The translations under genes and the position numbers were made by a program. Shown piece after piece: positions 52,286 to 60,044 of a DNA stretch of 64,000 bases (the first letter of the stretch is position 1; each line of letters opens with the position of its first letter). Below the pieces are notes generated by a model. It was not told where the DNA came from. It searched no databases and saw only the letters and a list, made by a program, of their open reading frames with translations. The DNA comes from Chitinilyticum aquatile DSM 21506 (GTDB taxonomy: Bacteria > Pseudomonadota > Gammaproteobacteria > Burkholderiales > Chitinibacteraceae): NCBI RefSeq assembly GCF_000430805.1, contig NZ_KE387261.1, positions 57,584 to 121,583 of the forward strand. Reading direction: 5' to 3'.

Positions 52286-52696
52286 TCAGTTGAAAGCCGT
52301 CTGCAAATCTTCCAGGGTCAGGTGCCAGCGCTCGAGCATGCGACGGAATACCAGCAGTTCGGCTTCCTTGATGACGCGGTCGGCCTTGGAAATATCCAGT
52401 GCCAGTGCGGCGATGAGCAGGCGCTTGCGGGGCTCGTCGACCGTATCGAGCAGATCATCGATGCGTTCCTTGTCGATCAGGTGGATCTGGCCGTCTTCGT
52501 CGGCTTCGTCGGAGAGGTCGTTGCAGTATTCCTGCAGCACCTGGATGAAGCCCTTGCGGGAAATTCCGATCATTTCGTAAACGTGCAGGTGCTCGATGCG
52601 GTCGATTTCTTCCGGGTCGAAATTGCCGTCACAGATCATCTGCATGACCAGCAGGCGGGCCATGGCTTCCGGGCTATTGAAAGGGTATTTTTTCAT
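52286..52696 (-). CDS. TerB-like helical protein
   Basis: A 136-residue all-helical protein. A first D-G-N-F-D-P-E-E-I motif (about residues 22-30) and the later S-K-A-D-R-V-I-K-E-A-E-L (about 107-118) fit the TerB/DjlA N-domain style of two D-x-x-x(n)-E helices. It overlaps the upstream thioesterase gene by ATGA, so the two are coupled, which suggests a joint but unknown role. A longer frame to 52780 is not supported: those codons belong to the thioesterase. A second TerB protein is at 12702-13145. Confidence 0.65.
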   Translation of the reverse strand: MKKYPFNSPEAMARLLVMQMICDGNFDPEEIDRIEHLHVYEMIGISRKGFIQVLQEYCNDLSDEADEDGQIHLIDKERIDDLLDTVDEPRKRLLIAALALDISKADRVIKEAELLVFRRMLERWHLTLEDLQTAFN

Positions 52697-53139
52697 GCTG
52701 CGCTCACTGTCTTGTTCTGTAATGCCAGGTGCAATTCCGGAGGAATGGCCTTGACGCGTCGCGTGGAGTAATCGAAGCACGTCATGAATGTCTTCGCCTG
52801 CGCAACGCTCTGCCTATCCTGCCCTGTCGTAACAAGATAGTAAAGATCAAAGCCCGTGCGCGTGCATTCGCCGCGACGCAATTCGATGGTCAGCACCTCG
52901 CCAAGGAATGCTTCGCGCAGAAAGACAACGGCCGCGTCCGACATGATCAGCCCGCAGTCACCGACCTGCTGCTCATCGCGAAAGCCGAACTGGCGCAGCC
53001 AGCGCAGCCGTGCTTCGTGCAAGAGGCCGAGCAGTGCCTGGTTGGCCAGGTGATTGCCGTAGTTGAGATCCGTTACGCGAACTTCGACGCAAGTCTGGAA
53101 AAGAGTGAATTCAGGCAGTTCCAGTTTCAGTCTGGCCAT
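52693..53139 (-). CDS. Acyl-CoA thioesterase (FcbC/YbgC-like hot-dog)
   Basis: A 148-residue hot-dog-fold thioesterase. The active-site helix is seen as V-R-V-T-D-L-N-Y-G-N-H-L-A-N-Q-A-L-L-G-L-L-H-E-A-R (D catalytic, H near), typical for 4-hydroxybenzoyl-CoA/YbgC-like enzymes; it hydrolyses acyl-CoA esters, exact substrate unknown. The ATG at 53139 is preferred; an in-frame extension to 53172 has no family match. The coupled gene downstream is TerB-like. Divergent uspA starts 101 bp away. Confidence 0.85.
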   Translation of the reverse strand: MARLKLELPEFTLFQTCVEVRVTDLNYGNHLANQALLGLLHEARLRWLRQFGFRDEQQVGDCGLIMSDAAVVFLREAFLGEVLTIELRRGECTRTGFDLYYLVTTGQDRQSVAQAKTFMTCFDYSTRRVKAIPPELHLALQNKTVSAA

Positions 53140-53240
53140 GCGGGCTCCAGCAGGTGGACGGGTAAAAAACACGGCGCTATTGATACCGCAAACCGCAGGC
53201 GTTTGCTAGACTTGTAAGGCATCAACCCAAGGAAAACGCC

Positions 53241-53687
53241 ATGTACCAACGAATTCTGCTGCCGGTGGATCTCAGTACGACCTGTCGCATTGCCTTGCAG
53301 GAAACCCTCCGCCTGGCTTCCGACCAGCATGCCAGAGTACGGCTGGTGCATGTGATCGACATGGCCCAGTTTGCCTGGAGTGCAAACGAATTCATGGATG
53401 TGCCCCGCCTGCAGGAGAGCCTGCAGGAAAGTGGCAGGAAACTGCTTGATGACATGGCCGCGCAGGTAAAGGAAGCCGGCATCGATGTCGAAACCCGGCT
53501 GCTGGAAATCTGGGGCGGCAATCTGGCGCACGCACTGATCGAAGAAGCAAAAGCCTGGCCTGCCGAACTCATCGTGATGGGCACGCACGGCTATGGCGGC
53601 TTGACCCACATGCTGCTGGGCAGTGTCGCCGAAGGCGTGGTAAGGCATGCTCCGGTGCCGGTCTTGCTGGTGCGGCAGCAGGAATGA
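53241..53687 (+). CDS. Universal stress protein (UspA family)
   Basis: A 148-residue UspA-fold protein (N-terminal I-L-L-P-V-D-L-S; C-terminal G-T-H-G-Y-G-G-L-T-H-M-L-L-G-S-V-A-E-G-V-V-R-H-A-P-V-P-V-L-L-V-R). The Gly-rich nucleotide loop G-x2-G-x9-G-S is complete, so it likely binds ATP. Stress-survival role by family. The stop overlaps the next gene by ATGA, an uncommon pairing with a radical-SAM gene. Confidence 0.9.
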   Translation: MYQRILLPVDLSTTCRIALQETLRLASDQHARVRLVHVIDMAQFAWSANEFMDVPRLQESLQESGRKLLDDMAAQVKEAGIDVETRLLEIWGGNLAHALIEEAKAWPAELIVMGTHGYGGLTHMLLGSVAEGVVRHAPVPVLLVRQQE

Positions 53688-54547
53688 GCGCGAAGCCTCC
53701 CTTGCAGCTGCAGGTCACCGACCACCGGCGCGACAGCGCCGGTTTTACTTACGTCTATCCGGTGGTATCGCGCCGCGCCGGCGGGGTTTCGGTCGGTATC
53801 AACCTGAATCCGAACAATGCCTGCAACTGGCGTTGCATCTACTGCCAGGTACCCGATCTGAAGCGTGGTGCCGCGCCCGAACTCGATCTGGCGCAGCTGC
53901 GCGGCGAGCTGGTCGCGATGCTGGATGACATCGTCAACGGCGATTTCATGCAGACGCGGGTGCCGGAAAATGCGCGCCGGCTTAACGATATTGCCTTTTC
54001 CGGCAATGGCGAGCCGACCAGCAGCCACCAGTTTCCTGCAGTGGTGCAGCTCGTGGGCGAGGTGCTGGCGCAATTCGGGCTGGCTGGAAAAATCCGTCTG
54101 GTACTGATCAGCAATGGCAGCCTGATGCACCGCGAGGAAATCCGGCAGGCCTTGCAGGCGCTGGCGCAGTCGGGGGGCGAGGTCTGGTTCAAGCTTGATC
54201 GTGCGCCGGCCGATGGTTTCAGCGAGGTGAACCAGGTGGCAATGAGCCGCTCCGGTGTGGCGAAGCGTCTGGCCGCTGCCTGTGCGGCTTGCCCGACTTG
54301 GTTGCAGACCTGCATGTTCGCGCTGGACGGCAAGCTGCCTGCGGAGGCCGAAGTTGATGCCTATCTCGGTTTTGTGGCCGGGCAGCTGGCTGCAGGTGTG
54401 CGACTGCAGGGGGTGCTGCTGTATGGTCTGGCGCGCCCTTCGCTGCAGGAGGAGGCGCCGCGTCTGAGTGCGGCGCCGGCGGACTGGATGGCGAGCCTGG
54501 CGCGCCGCATCGAAGCCCTGGGGCTGGCGGTCAGGCTCAGCCTCTGA
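53684..54547 (+). CDS. Radical-SAM protein of unknown substrate
   Basis: A 287-residue radical-SAM enzyme with C47-x3-C51-x2-C54 (C-N-W-R-C-I-Y-C) for the 4Fe-4S cluster and a following G-N-G-E-P SAM-binding segment. It resembles wyosine/tungsten-cofactor-like small radical-SAM proteins conserved in betaproteobacteria; no SPASM or TRAM domain. The function is not known to me. Translationally coupled (ATGA) to the UspA gene, so it may be stress-induced. The convergent XRE gene ends 8 bp away. Confidence 0.75.
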   Translation: MSAKPPLQLQVTDHRRDSAGFTYVYPVVSRRAGGVSVGINLNPNNACNWRCIYCQVPDLKRGAAPELDLAQLRGELVAMLDDIVNGDFMQTRVPENARRLNDIAFSGNGEPTSSHQFPAVVQLVGEVLAQFGLAGKIRLVLISNGSLMHREEIRQALQALAQSGGEVWFKLDRAPADGFSEVNQVAMSRSGVAKRLAAACAACPTWLQTCMFALDGKLPAEAEVDAYLGFVAGQLAAGVRLQGVLLYGLARPSLQEEAPRLSAAPADWMASLARRIEALGLAVRLSL

Positions 54548-54555
54548 CTGCGCAC

Positions 54556-54840
54556 CTACTTTGCCTGGGCTTCGCTGAGCAGCCTTTCGTATAGATCCGG
54601 CTTGTTGCTGCGCAGATGCTCGATCAGGTGAATGTCATGGCGTTGTACCCGGGCGAGATCAATGCCTTCGACATGCACGACGCGCAGCAATTCCTGCACC
54701 GGCTTGGGCATGTTGCGGCCGCTTTCGTAACGGGAGCCGCCACTCTGGGTGACGCCGATGCGGCTCCAGAATTCCTGCTGGTTCAGGCCGAGCTGTTTGC
54801 GGATCGAGCGCGGGTCGAGCGGGTTGTGATTCGTGTTCAT
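54556..54840 (-). CDS. XRE-family HTH protein
   Basis: A 94-residue DNA-binding protein. The XRE helix-turn-helix is visible as I-R-K-Q-L-G-L-N-Q-Q-E-F-W-S-R-I-G-V-T-Q-S-G-G-S-R-Y-E-S-G-R (residues 13-41), with P-K-P-V-Q-E-L-L-R following. The C-terminal half is helical. ATG at 54840 has an AAGGAGAAG site. Function unknown: it may regulate the neighbouring genes. Monocistronic; upstream region is the start of a 227-bp divergent gap before the DUF455 gene. Confidence 0.8.
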   Translation of the reverse strand: MNTNHNPLDPRSIRKQLGLNQQEFWSRIGVTQSGGSRYESGRNMPKPVQELLRVVHVEGIDLARVQRHDIHLIEHLRSNKPDLYERLLSEAQAK

Positions 54841-55067
54841 GGTGCTTCTCCTTGGTGCTTGCATCCCCCGGGATGTGGCGTGCGGATTGGGTGTGTCAAA
54901 CTGTGTGGGCTCATGTTAGGGGGATATGCCGGATGACTCACGGCAATATTCCCGCCATGCAGCTGTAATTAATTACGCCGGGATGGCTTGAACTTCCGGT
55001 GGGCAAGCCGCAGCAAACGGGCTCGCTCACCCACCGCAGTCCGCCCGGCTGATAAAGAGATTTTGCA

Positions 55068-55847
55068 ATGCTGAGACAACTTGCCCTGGCTGCGATCAGC
55101 CTGAACCGGATTGCCGACAAGATCGCGGCCACCAATGCGCTGGATCTGGCTGCAGCGATAGACACCACCGCCATCTTGCAGGCGTCCGCGCCCATTCCCG
55201 GCCGCGAGGCCCGCCCGCAACTGGTCGCTCCTGCCGATCTGCCCGCACGTGCCACGCACAGCCCAGAGGGCAGAGCGGCGCTGATTCATGCGTTAACGCA
55301 CATCGAACTCAATGCAGTGGATCTGGCGCTCGATATTGTCTGGCGCTTTCCGGGCATGCCCGAGTCGTTCTACCGCGACTGGCTGCGCATCGCGCAGGAA
55401 GAGGCCTATCATTTCAGCCTGCTGAATGCGCATCTGAATTCACTGGGTTATTCCTACGGCGACTTTGTCGCGCACAATGGGCTGTGGGAAATGGCGGAAA
55501 AAACCAGCGACGATCTGCTGGCCCGGCTTGCGCTGGTGCCGCGCACGCTGGAGGCGCGCGGGCTGGATGCATCCCCCCCGCTGCGCAGGAAGCTTGCACA
55601 GGCTGGCGACCAGGCTGCCGCCGCCATTCTCGACATCATCCTGCGCGATGAAATCGGCCATGTGGCAACGGGCAATTACTGGTATCGCCATCTGTGTGCC
55701 GAGCGCGGGCTTGATCCCGTTGCCGGTTATGCTGCACTGGCCGAACGCTATGGCGCGCCGCGCCTGCGCGGCCCGTTCAATCTTGACGCCCGCCGTGCCG
55801 CCGGTTTTGATGAGGCAGAGCTGGCCGCCCTGCAGGCGCCGCGCTAG
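55068..55847 (+). CDS. DUF455 ferritin-like protein
   Basis: A 259-residue protein with a ferritin-like four-helix core: H-I-E-L-N-A-V-D-L-A-L-D (E and H), E-E-A-Y-H-F-S-L-L, and later D-E-I-G-H-V-A-T-G-N, i.e. the E(x)nE-x-x-H type iron-site pattern expected for DUF455 di-iron proteins; MiaE-like tRNA hydroxylases are relatives. Reaction unknown. A GATAAAGAG sequence upstream of the ATG is only a weak ribosome site. Followed by a palindromic repeat. Confidence 0.8.
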   Translation: MLRQLALAAISLNRIADKIAATNALDLAAAIDTTAILQASAPIPGREARPQLVAPADLPARATHSPEGRAALIHALTHIELNAVDLALDIVWRFPGMPESFYRDWLRIAQEEAYHFSLLNAHLNSLGYSYGDFVAHNGLWEMAEKTSDDLLARLALVPRTLEARGLDASPPLRRKLAQAGDQAAAAILDIILRDEIGHVATGNYWYRHLCAERGLDPVAGYAALAERYGAPRLRGPFNLDARRAAGFDEAELAALQAPR

Positions 55848-55888
55848 GGTCCCAAAGGGGCGCAACCATGTTGTTCTGATAGAATTGC

Positions 55889-55937
55889 GGGTATGTGATG
55901 GTGGCTATTTTCTGATAATGGCCACATGGCAATACAT
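55889..55937. repeat. 49-bp palindrome family, copy 11
   Basis: GGGTAT-N9-GCT-N13-GGC-N9-ATACAT. GTGGCTATT pairs with AATGGCCAC (9 bp, one G-T). Its second arm, reversed, shares 16 consecutive bases with the first arm of copy 2. Confidence 0.85.
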
Positions 55938-55941
55938 TGAT

Positions 55942-55963
55942 GGGTATTGGTGGGTGGCCTGGT
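55942..55963. repeat. Truncated half-copy of the 49-bp palindrome
   Basis: GGGTATTGG-TGGGTGGCC directly after copy 11 has the first arm of the family but no matching second arm. CAATAC of copy 11 and GTATTG here form a short extra dyad. Confidence 0.45.
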
Positions 55964-56080
55964 TTATGCCATTCAGCTGCAATTCAGCTTGTAACAGCTA
56001 CACTGCGGCTGTAACTGGCACCATAGGCGGGGCGCTGCAGCTGCGGCATACTGCCGGGGAAACAGGAAAGGAGACGAATC

Positions 56081-56317
56081 ATGAAAACACTGAAAATGCT
56101 GCTGGTACTGACCAGCCTGATCGCGGTGACTGCCATGGCCGCTGTCAGCCGCGATGATGCGGCCAATATTGCGCTCAAGGCAGTTGAAGGTGGGCGAGTG
56201 CTGTCGGTTGACAAGGTACTGGAAGGCAACAAACCCGTCTGGCGCGTGAAGATTGTCACCAGCAAGGGCGATGTGCGTGCCGTCTTTGTTGATGAAGCAA
56301 CCGGCGCAGCCCGCTAA
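56081..56317 (+). CDS. PepSY-domain periplasmic protein
   Basis: A 78-residue protein with a signal peptide (residues 1-20, cut near A-M-A) and one PepSY domain: A-A-N-I-A-L-K-A-V-E-G-G-R-V-L-S-V, then W-R-V-K-I-V-T-S-K-G-D-V-R-A-V-F-V-D. PepSY proteins act as protease-inhibitor-like modulators in the periplasm. The gene sits 8 bp upstream of a response regulator/kinase pair, which suggests it senses or buffers the signal for that two-component system. Ribosome site AAAGGAG before the ATG. Confidence 0.8.
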   Translation: MKTLKMLLVLTSLIAVTAMAAVSRDDAANIALKAVEGGRVLSVDKVLEGNKPVWRVKIVTSKGDVRAVFVDEATGAAR

Positions 56318-56325
56318 ACAGCTGC

Positions 56326-57000
56326 ATGCGTATCCTGCTCGTTGAAGATGAACCTGCCCTGCGCGAAGGGCTGGCGCGCCAGCTCGGTACTGCAGGTTAT
56401 CGCGTCGATACCGCTGCCGATGGCGAGGATGGCCTGTACCAGGCGCGCGAGTATCCGTTTGACCTGCTGATTGTCGATCTTGGCCTGCCCAAACTCAATG
56501 GTGTCAGCCTGATTCGCCAGCTGCGCGCAGGAGGCCACGATGTGCCGGTGCTGGTGCTGACCGCGCGCGGCAGCTGGCAGGACAAGGTGGCCGGCCTGGA
56601 AGCCGGCGCCGATGATTACCTGACCAAACCCTTTGAATTCCCCGAGCTCGCCGCGCGCGTCATGGCGCTCCTGCGCCGTGCACTGAAGGCCACATCAACC
56701 GAGCTCCATTTCGGCAATCTCACTATCGAGTTCGCCCGGCAGGAAGTGCGCCTTGCCGGTGAAATCTGCGAGCTGACCGCCTTTGAATACCGTCTGCTGG
56801 AAATGCTGATCCAGCAGCGCGAGCGTGTGGTCAGCAAGCAGGAATTGTCGGATTACCTCTACCCGCATGACGAAGACCGCGACAGCAATGTCATCGAGGT
56901 GCTGATCGGGCGGCTGCGCCGCAAGCTTGACCCGGATGGCTCGCAGCCGGTGATCGAAACACTGCGCGGACGCGGCTACCGCTTCGTGCGCGAGGCCTAG
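56326..57000 (+). CDS. OmpR/PhoP-type response regulator
   Basis: A 224-residue DNA-binding response regulator. Receiver domain with acidic pocket E7-D8, phospho-acceptor D51 (D-L-G-L-P-K-L-N-G) and K101 (L-T-K-P-F). Winged-helix C-terminal domain with the L-T-A-F-E-Y-R-L-L-E-M-L and R-G-R-G-Y-R-F blocks. Most like PhoP/QseB/CpxR groups. The stop and kinase ATG are adjacent (0-bp gap), so they are translationally coupled. Targets are not visible here. Confidence 0.92.
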   Translation: MRILLVEDEPALREGLARQLGTAGYRVDTAADGEDGLYQAREYPFDLLIVDLGLPKLNGVSLIRQLRAGGHDVPVLVLTARGSWQDKVAGLEAGADDYLTKPFEFPELAARVMALLRRALKATSTELHFGNLTIEFARQEVRLAGEICELTAFEYRLLEMLIQQRERVVSKQELSDYLYPHDEDRDSNVIEVLIGRLRRKLDPDGSQPVIETLRGRGYRFVREA

Positions 57001-58332
57001 ATGCGCAACTGGTCAATCGCACGCCGTCTGCTGGCCGGGGCGCTGATCGTACAGCTGGTGTTTTTCTGCCTGGCCGGTTTCGCGCTGCAGGATCGTTACG
57101 CTGAACATCTGCGCGCCAGCCGGCTGGAACGTCTGAAAAGCGAAATCTACCTGTTGATGGCCGCGACCGAGCTGGATGCCGCCGGCCGCCTGCAATTGCC
57201 GGCCACGCTGGCCGAGCCGCTGTTTGCCTTGCCCGATTCGGGCCTGTACGCGTCGATCTATAATCCGGCCGGTTCCGAGCAGTGGCATGCTGCATCGTCT
57301 TCGGGGCGGCAGCTGCCCGTATTGCCCCGGCTTGCTACCGGCGAATGGCAATTCACCCGCACAACCGTCGCAGGCGTGCCCTACCAGAGCGCCGCCTATC
57401 AGGTGCGATGGGCTATTGGTGGCAAGGCACAGACACTGCTCTTTGCCGTGCATGAGGATGAGCGGCCATTTCTGGTTCAGCTCGGTCATTTCCGTGGCTT
57501 GCTGTGGTGGTGGCTGGGTGGTGCCGGTGTTGTGCTGTTGCTGGCGCAAGGCTTGTTGCTGCGCTGGGGGCTGGCGCCCTTGCGGCGGGTCGAGGGCGAG
57601 CTGGCGCTGATCGAATCCGGTGCCCAGAACGGTATACAGGGTGACTATCCGCCGGAGCTGGCGATGCTGACCGGCCGGCTGAACAGTCTGGTCGAGCAGG
57701 AGCGTGTCCGGCAGCAGCGCTACCGCGATGCGCTGGGCGATCTGGCCCATAGCCTGAAAACCCCGCTGGCCGTGCTGCAGCAGTCACGCGATGATCCCGA
57801 TTACGCCGCGCGGGTGCAGGAGCAGCTCGAACGCATGAACCGCATCATTGCCCACCAGCTTTCACGCGCAGCGGCACGAGGTAGCCAGGCGCTGGGCGTA
57901 ATGCTGCCGCTGCGGCCCGTGCTGGAGCGGCTGCTGGCCGCGCTGGGCAAGGTGCACGGCCACCACGGCGTCGTGTTCACGCTGGCGTGCGACCCGGAGC
58001 TGGCCTGGCCGCTTGATGAGGGCGATCTCTACGAACTGTGTGGCAATGTGCTGGATAATGCGGGCAAGTGGGCACAGCAGCGAGTGCAGCTGAGCGTGAG
58101 CGTTGCCGCCGAGGCGCTGATTTTGCGTGTCGATGATGACGGCCCCGGTTTTACCGATGCAGCTGCAGCCCTGCAGCGTGGCGTGCGGCTTGATGAATCC
58201 GTGCCGGGGCAGGGGATAGGCCTGACGGTGGTGGCGGATATTGTTGCCGCCTACGGTGGTTCGCTGCAGCTGGCGCGGGGTGAACTGGGCGGGGCGCAAG
58301 TGCTGATCACGATTCCGGCCCGTTTGGCCTGA
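57001..58332 (+). CDS. Sensor histidine kinase (PhoQ-like)
   Basis: A 443-residue membrane kinase. Helix 1 at residues 9-27, periplasmic domain to about 166, helix 2 at 165-185, a HAMP-like stretch, then the phospho-acceptor H250 in D-L-A-H-S-L-K-T-P-L-A-V-L-Q, the N box (E-L-C-G-N-V-L-D-N-A-G-K-W-A), and G-boxes (D-D-D-G-P-G-F; G-Q-G-I-G-L-T-V). The periplasmic part is about 135 residues, the usual size of a PhoQ-type PAS-like sensor. Partner is the response regulator just upstream, with the PepSY protein as a likely periplasmic modulator. Confidence 0.92.
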   Translation: MRNWSIARRLLAGALIVQLVFFCLAGFALQDRYAEHLRASRLERLKSEIYLLMAATELDAAGRLQLPATLAEPLFALPDSGLYASIYNPAGSEQWHAASSSGRQLPVLPRLATGEWQFTRTTVAGVPYQSAAYQVRWAIGGKAQTLLFAVHEDERPFLVQLGHFRGLLWWWLGGAGVVLLLAQGLLLRWGLAPLRRVEGELALIESGAQNGIQGDYPPELAMLTGRLNSLVEQERVRQQRYRDALGDLAHSLKTPLAVLQQSRDDPDYAARVQEQLERMNRIIAHQLSRAAARGSQALGVMLPLRPVLERLLAALGKVHGHHGVVFTLACDPELAWPLDEGDLYELCGNVLDNAGKWAQQRVQLSVSVAAEALILRVDDDGPGFTDAAAALQRGVRLDESVPGQGIGLTVVADIVAAYGGSLQLARGELGGAQVLITIPARLA

Positions 58333-58350
58333 TGTAGTTATAGAAGTACT

Positions 58351-58399
58351 ATGTATATGGCTGTGGCCATTCAAACGAAAGGGCTGTAGCCTGATACCC
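58351..58399. repeat. 49-bp palindrome family, copy 12
   Basis: ATGTAT-N9-GCC-N13-GGC-N9-ATACCC. GGCTGTGGCC pairs with GGCTGTAGCC using three G-T pairs. It lies 18 bp after the kinase stop and touches the bidirectional terminator. Confidence 0.85.
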
Positions 58400-58435
58400 A
58401 TGAAAAACGCCGCAAATTTTGCGGCGTTTTTCATG
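58399..58435. terminator. Bidirectional Rho-independent terminator
   Basis: A 15-bp stem (CATGAAAAACGCCGC and its complement) around AAATTTT; A5 and T5 tracts on both sides let it serve both the kinase operon and the convergent pit gene. Confidence 0.92.
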
Positions 58436-58475
58436 TCGTGGAGCTGGGGCCGGATTTTGCCAGCCGCGTTCCCGT

Positions 58476-59951
58476 TTACTTGATGAGGTGTGTCGCCAGC
58501 CAGAACAGCCCGCCCGACAGGAGGATGGTAATCGGCAATGTCAGAATCCAGGCGATCAGGATGCTGCGGACGGTGCCGCCCTGCAGACCACTCTTGTTGG
58601 CAACCATCGTGCCGGCTACGGCGGAGGAAAGAACGTGCGTGGTTGATACTGGCATGCCGGTGAAGCTGGCAATGCTGATGGCGACCGAGGCAGTAATCTG
58701 TGCCGAAAGGCCTTGTGCGTAGGTCATGCCCTTGTTGCCGATTTTTTCGCCAACGGTTTTGACAATCCGCTTCCAGCCCACCATGGTGCCCAGGCCGAGC
58801 GCCAGCGCGACGGCCACCACTACCCAGTCCGGTGCATATTCGGTGGTTGCGTTCAGATCCTTGCGCAGCTTGCCGAGATCGGCGCTTTCCTGCGGGGTGA
58901 TCCCCGGCAGCTTGCTGACCTTTTTGGCCGTGTCGTCGATGCACAGCAGCATGCGGCGGACCTGGCGGCGGTCATCCGGGCTGAGGTCCGTGTAGGATTT
59001 GACGTTGTCGAGCTTGGCGGTCAGCGCCTCGATCGTTGGCAGAGTCTGCTCGGTTTCGCACTTGAAAATCGGCGGAAGCGTCATGCTGCCGTTGCTGTGT
59101 CCGAGCTTGATGTGCTGTGCCAGGCGCGCTTCATTGCTGATGTAGAAGTCGCTCATGTGCTGGGCGGCATCACGCGTGCGCTCGATTTTGTAAGTCGTGC
59201 TGTTCATATCGACGACGAACTTGGCCGGGGCCAGGCCGATCAGTACCAGCATCAGGAGGCCGATCCCTTTCTGGCCGTCGTTCGAGCCGTGCGCAAAGCT
59301 TACGCCCATGGCCGAGGCGATCAGCATCAGGCGCGTCCAGAACGGCGGGTGTTTCTTGCCGTCGGTTTCCTTGCGTTCGTCCGGTGTCATGTGCATGCGG
59401 GAAGCATTGCGGTATTTTTTCAATACCAGCAGCAGAATGGCGGCAATGGCAAAACCGATCAGCGGCGACACCAGCAGGGCGAGCATGATGTCGATGGCTT
59501 TCTGAATGTTCACGCCCTTGCTGATCGAAGTGCCGGTCATGAAGGCATTGGCAATGCCTACGCCCAGGATCGAGCCAATCAGTGTGTGCGAGCTGGAAGC
59601 CGGCAGGCCGAAAAACCAGGTGCCCAGGTTCCAGATGATGGCAGACGTCAGCAGCGCAAAAACCATGATCAGGCCGTGCGATGACGTTACATCGAGCAGC
59701 AAGTCAACCGGCAGCAGATGCACAATCGCGTAAGCAACGCCGACGCCACCCGCCATGACCCCGATGAAATTGAAGATGCCGGACGCGATGACCGCGAGGT
59801 GCGGTGGCATGGCCTTGGTGTAGATGACGGTGGCTACCGCGTTGGCGGTATCGTGAAAACCGTTGATGAATTCAAAAGCGAGGACGAAAAAAAGCGCCAG
59901 TGCCAGGCTGACGGCTACTCCGGCTCCCAGACCGCTAAACAGGTCGAGCAT
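58476..59951 (-). CDS. pit: Low-affinity inorganic phosphate transporter (PiT family)
   Basis: A 491-residue inner-membrane phosphate:H+ symporter, probably carrying metal-phosphate. Two PiT signatures are seen: G-F-H-D-T-A-N-A-V-A-T (residues 31-41) and G-S-N-D-G-Q-K (about 230-236), plus P-V-S-T-T-H-V-L-S-S (C-terminal half). About 10 helices, with a ~130-residue hydrophilic cytosolic segment (residues ~260-385), as in E. coli PitA. No PhoU-like (DUF47) partner gene is next to it. Ends at a bidirectional terminator. Confidence 0.93.
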   Translation of the reverse strand: MLDLFSGLGAGVAVSLALALFFVLAFEFINGFHDTANAVATVIYTKAMPPHLAVIASGIFNFIGVMAGGVGVAYAIVHLLPVDLLLDVTSSHGLIMVFALLTSAIIWNLGTWFFGLPASSSHTLIGSILGVGIANAFMTGTSISKGVNIQKAIDIMLALLVSPLIGFAIAAILLLVLKKYRNASRMHMTPDERKETDGKKHPPFWTRLMLIASAMGVSFAHGSNDGQKGIGLLMLVLIGLAPAKFVVDMNSTTYKIERTRDAAQHMSDFYISNEARLAQHIKLGHSNGSMTLPPIFKCETEQTLPTIEALTAKLDNVKSYTDLSPDDRRQVRRMLLCIDDTAKKVSKLPGITPQESADLGKLRKDLNATTEYAPDWVVVAVALALGLGTMVGWKRIVKTVGEKIGNKGMTYAQGLSAQITASVAISIASFTGMPVSTTHVLSSAVAGTMVANKSGLQGGTVRSILIAWILTLPITILLSGGLFWLATHLIK

Positions 59952-60044
59952 GATGGGCTCATGACAAAATGATGACGGGGGCGATTATCTCAGATTCCTT
60001 TCAGCCCCACTTGATGAAATCGGTATTATCATTTTTCCCGCAGA

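Noticed and set aside
59416..59433. GGTATT-TTTTC-AATACC hairpin in the pit gene
   Set aside because: Too short for the 49-bp family (no GCC/GGC, no spacing) and explained by Lys-Lys-Tyr codons.
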